NCBI GenBank assembly: GCA_030614245.1
Contig: JAUWKK010000016.1
Span: 1-17,148 of the forward strand
DNA from: Planctomycetota bacterium
GTDB lineage: Bacteria > Planctomycetota > PUPC01 > JABMSA01 > JAUWKK01
Length of the DNA: 17,148 nucleotides
Reading direction: 5' to 3'
The notes under the pieces are model-generated. The model saw only the letters and a list, made by a program, of their open reading frames with translations, was not told the DNA's origin and did not search any database. Of this stretch, positions 13,006-17,148 are shown piece after piece. How positions within the stretch are numbered: the stretch's first letter is position 1; every line of letters begins with the position of its first letter. The translations under genes and the position numbers were made by a program.

Positions 13006-14064
13006 ATGACCGTGAAAATGGGCGTTGTCGGCCTGGGCAATATGGGAATGGAATTCTGCGCGATGATCGACCGGAACTATCGCTCGGAGCTGAAGGCCGT
13101 CTGCGAGAGCGTCCCCGAACGCCTCGAGGAAAGCGCGGGCAGGTTCGGCGTCGACGGCTACGCGGACTATGCCGAGATGATCGAGAAAGCCGACTTGGAT
13201 GCCATCTACATCGCGCTGCCCGATTTCGCGCATCGCGAGGTGACCGAGCTGGCCGCAAGGGCGGGCCTGCACATTCTGCTCGAAAAGCCGCTCGCGACGG
13301 ATACAACCGACGGCGAGGCTATGCTCGATACGGTCAACGACGCCGACGTGATGGCTATGGTCTGCTTCGCGAATCGGTGGAATCCGCCCTTCGTCGCCGC
13401 GAAGCGGGCCATTGACGCCGGAGAGGTCGGCCGGATTATCTCGTGCAACATCCGGCTGAACGACCGTATCTTCGTGCCGACGAAGATGCTGAGCTGGGCG
13501 GCGGAATCCGACTCCTCGTGGTTCCTGCTGAGCCACGCGCTCGACATCGCATCGTGGCTGAACGGCCGCGAGGTGAAGCGTATCTACGCTACCGGCGTGA
13601 AGAAATTGCTCGTCGGGATGGGCATCGATACGTACGACTCGATCCAGGCCGCCGTGATCTACGACGACGATTCTCAGGGCATCTTCGAGGCCAACTGGGT
13701 GCTGCCCGAGGGCGCGCCGCGAATGTACGACTTCAAGCTCGAGATGATCGGCGAGAAGGCGGCTGTCCAAATCAATACCACCGACCAGATGGTGCGGTTC
13801 ATCACGCCCGAGAAGTATGAATACGGCGACGGGCTCGCCAGTGAAATCGCCGGACAATTTCTGAATCCGTCCGCGTACATGCTCGAATCCTTCCTGCAGA
13901 CCGTTCAGGGGGAGACGGAGCCGACGGCGACTTTCGAGGAGGGTCTCGAGAACGTGAGAGTGCTCGAGGCGCTGCACAGGTCGCTCGATACGGGCCAGGC
14001 CGTTGACGTGGATGCACACCAAACCCACCGCCGCCAAGGCGGACAGCAGAAGGACAACAAATGA
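13006..14064 (+). CDS. Gfo/Idh/MocA family oxidoreductase
   Basis: The product is 352 residues from ATG 13006, with AGGAG (12993-12997) 8 nt upstream; the open frame extends back to 12895 but without start signals. The Rossmann motif is GVVGLGNMG (6-14), the family's LEKP is at 92-95 with Lys94 as the conserved lysine, and SWFLLSHALDIASWL (171-185) provides the His177/Asp180 pair. It is a cytoplasmic NAD(P)-dependent sugar-type dehydrogenase or related enzyme; the substrate is not readable. The last 14 residues (THRRQGGQQKDNK region) are polar and encoded over a CCGCC-GCCAA-GGCGG palindrome (about 14028-14042), so the C-terminus may have been extended by a mini-palindrome insertion. The stop overlaps the next start (ATGA). 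It is only distantly similar to the other oxidoreductase at 6956-8122. Confidence 0.92.
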   Translation: MTVKMGVVGLGNMGMEFCAMIDRNYRSELKAVCESVPERLEESAGRFGVDGYADYAEMIEKADLDAIYIALPDFAHREVTELAARAGLHILLEKPLATDTTDGEAMLDTVNDADVMAMVCFANRWNPPFVAAKRAIDAGEVGRIISCNIRLNDRIFVPTKMLSWAAESDSSWFLLSHALDIASWLNGREVKRIYATGVKKLLVGMGIDTYDSIQAAVIYDDDSQGIFEANWVLPEGAPRMYDFKLEMIGEKAAVQINTTDQMVRFITPEKYEYGDGLASEIAGQFLNPSAYMLESFLQTVQGETEPTATFEEGLENVRVLEALHRSLDTGQAVDVDAHQTHRRQGGQQKDNK

Positions 14065-14624
14065 TTTCTAACGGCGATATTCTCAAGGCTGTCTATAAAC
14101 ATATCGATTTCGAGCGCCTGCAGCGGGCGTGTCCTGATGCGACGCGCAAACGCGTGGCGAAGGTGTTCGGCCTGCGCGACGGCCGACGCGCAGGCAAGAA
14201 GGCCCGCACCCCGCAGGCATCCGTCTCGCTCGTGATCAACGCCGACGGCGGCTCTCGCGGCAACCCCGGCCCGTCCGCCATCGGAGTGTTAATCTGTAAT
14301 GCCAAGGGCAAGGTGATCGACCGGATAGGCGAATGCATCGGCCGCGCCACGAACAACGTCGCCGAATACCGCGCGATGATACGCGGAGCAGAGCGCGCCG
14401 TCGAACTCGGGGCGGGACACGTGACCTTCTGCGTCGACAGCGAGCTGCTCGCCAAGCAGGTGAGCGGCGAATACAAGACGAGATCGCGCAACCTTGTGCC
14501 GCTCCTGATCGAACTCAGGGGGCTGCTCGACCGCATCCCCGAGTGGCAGGTCAGGCACGTCCCCCGCAAGCAGAACGCCCGCGCGGATGCGCTCGTCAAC
14601 CGCGCACTGGATGCAAAGAAATGA
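14061..14624 (+). CDS. RNase H-like protein (ribonuclease HI family)
   Basis: The product is 187 residues, starting inside the previous stop (ATGA overlap), so translation is coupled. Residues 1-45 form a helical N-terminal segment (ILKAVYKHIDFERLQR, ATRKRVAKVFGL), then a basic linker. The RNase H fold begins at about 55 with the four acidic residues of the metal site: Asp62 in NADGGSRGNPGPS, Glu102 in NNVAEYRAMI, Asp126 in CVDSELLAKQVSGEYKTRS, and Asp176 in KQNARADALVNRAL. All are intact, so it should cleave RNA in RNA-DNA hybrids. It belongs to the short bacterial RVT_3-type group rather than classical rnhA. The function of the N-terminal segment is unknown. It sits between a dehydrogenase and a DNA glycosylase. 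Confidence 0.93.
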   Translation: MISNGDILKAVYKHIDFERLQRACPDATRKRVAKVFGLRDGRRAGKKARTPQASVSLVINADGGSRGNPGPSAIGVLICNAKGKVIDRIGECIGRATNNVAEYRAMIRGAERAVELGAGHVTFCVDSELLAKQVSGEYKTRSRNLVPLLIELRGLLDRIPEWQVRHVPRKQNARADALVNRALDAKK

Positions 14625-15205
14625 AGGACAGAGGCGAACGGCTCGGGCGTGAATTCTGTCTGCAAGCCACGCTCGAAGTCACACGCGGCCTGCTCGGCAA
14701 GTGGCTCGTGAGGCGAAACGGACGGGCGATCACAGCCGGGATGATCGTCGAGGCCGAAGCCTACTGCGTCGACGACCCGGCATGCCACGCCAACAACGGC
14801 AAGACGCGCCGCAACGCTACCATGTTCGGACCGCCGGGCCACGCATACGTCTCCTTCACATACGGAATGCATCACTGCATCAACGTCGTCACATCGCCCG
14901 AAGGCGTTGGTGAAGCTGTGCTCATCCGCGCCGTCGAGCCGACCGACGGTATCGACCTGATGAGGCGCAGGCGTTCGAGGGACGGCCTGACCGACCTCGC
15001 CTCCGGCCCGGGCAAACTCTGCATTGCGATGGACATAGGACGCGAACTCGATAGCGCCGACCTCATCGCCGGTGATGAGATATGGCTCGAAGACCGTGGA
15101 GCCGTCGTCGATGAGGTCACGTGGAGGCCGCGCGTCGGCATCCGCCAGGCGGCCGACCGCCTGTGGCGAGGCTGCGTCTCGGGCAGCCGGTTTGTTTCCC
15201 GGTGA
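14621..15205 (+). CDS. Alkyladenine (3-methyladenine) DNA glycosylase, AAG/MPG type
   Basis: The product is 194 residues from ATG 14621, overlapping the RNase H-like stop by an ATGA. It removes alkylated purines in base excision repair. Family motifs: VTRGLLGKWLV (20-30), MIVEAEAY (41-48) with Glu46 as the expected general base and Tyr48, DDPACHA (51-57) with His56, GKTRRNATMFGPPGHAYVSFTYGMHHCINVV (60-90), GEAVLIRAVEP (97-107), SGPGKLC (128-134) and RPRVGIRQAAD (169-179). By alignment to human AAG (YVYIIYGM), the base-stacking Tyr159 position is Ser78 here, while the intercalating Tyr162 equivalent is kept as Tyr81. The conserved C-terminal WRF...S motif appears as WRGCVSGSRF. Length is normal for the bacterial family. 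Confidence 0.94.
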   Translation: MKDRGERLGREFCLQATLEVTRGLLGKWLVRRNGRAITAGMIVEAEAYCVDDPACHANNGKTRRNATMFGPPGHAYVSFTYGMHHCINVVTSPEGVGEAVLIRAVEPTDGIDLMRRRRSRDGLTDLASGPGKLCIAMDIGRELDSADLIAGDEIWLEDRGAVVDEVTWRPRVGIRQAADRLWRGCVSGSRFVSR

Positions 15206-15247
15206 TGGGCTGGCCGGGGTGGGCAGGCGGGTCCGCAGCAACAATGC

Positions 15248-15275
15248 TTGAAACTTCGCCGGCGTGCGATAAAAT
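15248..15275 (+). promoter_or_regulatory. sigma70-like promoter of the second DUF5060 gene
   Basis: TTGAAA (15248-15253), a 16-bp spacer and TAAAAT (15270-15275), close to consensus. The predicted start is near 15282, about 45 nt before ATG 15327. Confidence 0.6.
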
Positions 15276-15326
15276 GGAGTTAACGAACGAGACGTTGTTC
15301 GCCAGCCAAAAGATCGGAGGATGCAG

Positions 15327-16922
15327 ATGAACCGGTTTCGATGTTTCTTGATCCTGGTAGCCGTGGCGGGCGCAGCCCTGGCGGGTGAAGCTCCCGGCAT
15401 GCAAATGTGGCGGCAGATCGAAATCCCATTGACTTCGTCCAGCCAGTACGAGAATCCCTTTACCGATGTAACAGTCTCGGCCACATTCACCGGGCCTTCG
15501 CAACGGAAGTACACAGTCGATGGCTTCTACAACGGCGGGAACAGTTGGCGGGTGCGTTTCATGCCCCTCGAGTCGGGCGACTGGTCCTACGTGACGAAGT
15601 CGTCGGATAAGGCGATGGACAGCCTTAGCGGCGGTCTCAGATGCACGGCCGCGGCAGGGCTGGGGCCCGTCTATGCCGATGACAAGCATCCCGGCCATTG
15701 GTGCGACGCTTCGAGGCGGGGGTTCTATTACAACGGCGCCAAGTGTTTCCCGCTGTTCGGACTGACGAACAGCTCCACGAAAGGCCCATACGGCGGTTGG
15801 GATACTTTCGTCGAGTACTGCACGAAAATGAAGTTCAACTCGATAATGGTTGCGCCATATTACAGGGCAGGCGGGATTCCCCACGGCGGCCGATGGCCGA
15901 GTCTGCCGCCGTACGCCACGATCTGGCCTGCCAAAGGCAAACCCGACAAGCCCGGCGACATCAACAGGCCGGCCCGAGTCGATTTCAACCGCTTCTACCT
16001 GCCGCAATGGGATAAGATGGACGAGATCATCCGTGAGATGCGGAAGAAAGACATCATCGCCTACGTCGTGCTGCATCCGGGAGGCGCGCCCCGCGTACAC
16101 AATACCAAGAAGTTCAGCGAAAGAACGGGCCTCACCGAGCAGCAGGAAGAGCTCTACTTCCGATACGCCGCCGCCAGGCTCGCCTCATTCGCCAACATCC
16201 GCTGGTGTCTGGCCTGGAAATACACCGGCTATCGCGACGAGCGATGGGCAAAGAAGATGGGCAAGCTCATACGAAAGTATGATCCATACTGGCATCCGCT
16301 GTCGATCCACGGTGACGAAGGCCTACGTCTGGGGCAGGAAAAGTGGGTCGATTTTCTCATTCTGAGCGGTCGGACCGACGACCCCAAGGCTTATGAACGC
16401 GCCCGGCGCCTGAAGAAGCCGATCGTCAACGATGATTACGGAACCGAAGGCAGGAAGCTGCTCTCCACCGACCGGATTCGCCGGGCCAACTGGTATCTTG
16501 CCGTCAGCGGAGCTTACGGCTCCTACGGGAATGTCACGCGAATGACGGGCGATTTCAGCAATATGCTGCGAGACCCCGACCCCGGCGCAGATGCCGTCAA
16601 AATCCTGTACGAGACCATGGCCGAAGTGCCCTGGACCGAAATGGCGCCTGACGACGATCTTATCAAGCGAAGGGGCCGCTGTCTCGCCTGCCCCGGCAAG
16701 GCATACCTCGTCTACCTGCCCGCAGGCGGCCAGGTCACGCTCGATCTCTCAAAAGAAAAGGAGCCGATGACCGTCCTGAGGATTGATCCCCGAACGGGAA
16801 AGCGGAAGCGGCTCGACCCCACACAGCCCCGCAAGCGATTGAGGCTCGCCACCCCGTCCCGCAGGGACTGGGTGTTTATGATCGGGCATTTCGGAGAGGA
16901 GCCGGTCGAGGGGACGAATTGA
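15327..16922 (+). CDS. Secreted DUF5060 / DUF4038-type glycosidase-like protein
   Basis: The product is 531 residues. ATG 15327 is chosen because GGAGG (15316-15320) lies 6 nt upstream; ATG 15321 directly abuts it. Residues 1-19 are a signal peptide (MNRFRCFLILVAVAGAALA). Residues about 28-105 are the DUF5060 beta-sandwich (WRQIEIPLTSS, NPFTDVTVSATF, VDGFYNGGNSWRVRFMPLESGDWSYVT). Residues about 125-435 are a (beta/alpha)8 barrel of the DUF4038 kind (FPLFGLTNSS, DFNRFYLPQWDKMDEII, IIAYVVLHPGG, DPYWHPLSIHGDE, KPIVNDDYGTEG). Residues 435-520 resemble the C-terminal beta domain (VPWTEMAPDDDL, CLACPGKAYLVYLPAGG). The WELxNE motif of active relatives reads WCLAWKY at 293-299, so the acid/base Glu appears absent. 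A role in extracellular polysaccharide binding or degradation is inferred. Related to the protein at 4566-6941. Confidence 0.85.
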   Translation: MNRFRCFLILVAVAGAALAGEAPGMQMWRQIEIPLTSSSQYENPFTDVTVSATFTGPSQRKYTVDGFYNGGNSWRVRFMPLESGDWSYVTKSSDKAMDSLSGGLRCTAAAGLGPVYADDKHPGHWCDASRRGFYYNGAKCFPLFGLTNSSTKGPYGGWDTFVEYCTKMKFNSIMVAPYYRAGGIPHGGRWPSLPPYATIWPAKGKPDKPGDINRPARVDFNRFYLPQWDKMDEIIREMRKKDIIAYVVLHPGGAPRVHNTKKFSERTGLTEQQEELYFRYAAARLASFANIRWCLAWKYTGYRDERWAKKMGKLIRKYDPYWHPLSIHGDEGLRLGQEKWVDFLILSGRTDDPKAYERARRLKKPIVNDDYGTEGRKLLSTDRIRRANWYLAVSGAYGSYGNVTRMTGDFSNMLRDPDPGADAVKILYETMAEVPWTEMAPDDDLIKRRGRCLACPGKAYLVYLPAGGQVTLDLSKEKEPMTVLRIDPRTGKRKRLDPTQPRKRLRLATPSRRDWVFMIGHFGEEPVEGTN

Positions 16923-16941
16923 CGGATGCGCGGCGGAAGGG

Positions 16942-17148
16942 AACCACAGATAAACTCTGATAAATGCAGATTGGGAAAGCAAGAATCAGCATCTGTGCTT
17001 ATCTGTGTTCATCTGCGTTCATCTGCGGTTTCATAAGAAGGCAACAGTAACCACTGATAAACACAGATGAACGCAGATTGGGAAAGCAAGAATCAGCATC
17101 TGTGCTTATCTGTGTTCATCTGCGTTCATCTGCGGTTTCATAAGAAGG
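16942..17148. repeat. Two 100-bp direct repeats built from inverted decamer arrays
   Basis: Units at 16942-17041 and 17049-17148 are separated by 7 nt. The last 76 bases of each are identical; the first 24 differ at five positions. Within a unit, four tandem decamers of the form ATCTGYGYTY (16991-17030 in unit 1) face three inverted copies (16942-16971) across a 19-nt loop, so each unit can fold into a long imperfect hairpin. It begins 20 bp after the DUF5060 gene stop and may continue beyond the window. It resembles the AACCACAGATGAACACAGAT-type intergenic repeats seen in several bacterial phyla. Confidence 0.85.

Noticed and set aside
12889..14037. 382-codon minus-strand ORF
   Set aside because: Antisense shadow of the Gfo/Idh/MocA gene; no domain character.
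14093..15514. 473-codon minus-strand ORF
   Set aside because: It runs antisense to the RNase H-like and AAG genes, both of which have full family motifs and overlapping starts.
16942..17148. Possible CRISPR array
   Set aside because: Only two units, with a 7-nt spacer and internal inverted decamers; no unique spacers and no cas genes.

Overview
GC-rich bacterial chromosome fragment with dense genes, long intergenic palindromes and no phage, transposase, CRISPR, rRNA or tRNA signature. The protein mix points to the Planctomycetota/PVC side of the tree, most likely a Phycisphaerae-like lineage. The mix is a membrane-anchored squalene-cyclase-like/TPR protein, two DUF5060 secreted pseudo-glycosidases, DUF4380, DUF4416, a TRL-like lipoprotein, two Gfo/Idh/MocA oxidoreductases and an O-antigen ligase with a TPR tail. 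This placement is an inference from gene families, not from a marker gene.

Layout. 1-809 (-): DUF4380 lipoprotein, cut off by the window start. 810-1205: promoter-bearing intergenic stretch. 1212-4398 (+): a tiny exported-peptide ORF, an 838-residue squalene-cyclase-fold/TPR protein and a translationally coupled DUF4416 protein. 4566-6941 (+): a secreted HEAT-repeat/DUF5060/barrel fusion. 6956-8122 (-): Gfo/Idh/MocA oxidoreductase, convergent with the previous gene. 8135-8668: repeat-rich non-coding DNA. 8669-11203 (-): O-antigen ligase-like/TPR protein. 11265-11767: a cluster of two-hairpin REP-like units carrying nested palindromes, into which the TRL-like lipoprotein gene (start 12085, -) reads through. 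12218-12763 (-): rfbC. 13006-15205 (+): a three-gene overlapping operon of Gfo/Idh/MocA oxidoreductase, RNase H-like protein and alkyladenine DNA glycosylase. 15327-16922 (+): a second secreted DUF5060/DUF4038-type protein. 16942-17148: two 100-bp direct repeat units built from an inverted decamer array.

How it fits together. rfbC (dTDP-rhamnose synthesis) and the O-antigen ligase-like protein suggest surface polysaccharide assembly. The DUF4380 and DUF5060 proteins and the two sugar-type dehydrogenases suggest extracellular carbohydrate binding or use. The RNase H/AAG pair is nucleic-acid maintenance. Seven sigma70-like promoters (TTGnnn, 16-17 bp, TAnnnT-like) sit before most genes, so the window reads as many short transcription units.

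No discrete new defence or biosynthetic system is evident. The least ordinary signals are the nested REP-like elements with compensatory stem changes and an exact 12-nt inter-hairpin spacing, the lipoprotein whose C-terminus is read from that repeat DNA, the HEAT-DUF5060 fusion, the loss of the usual Asn-Glu catalytic motif in both DUF5060 proteins, and a serine in place of the base-stacking tyrosine in the DNA glycosylase.
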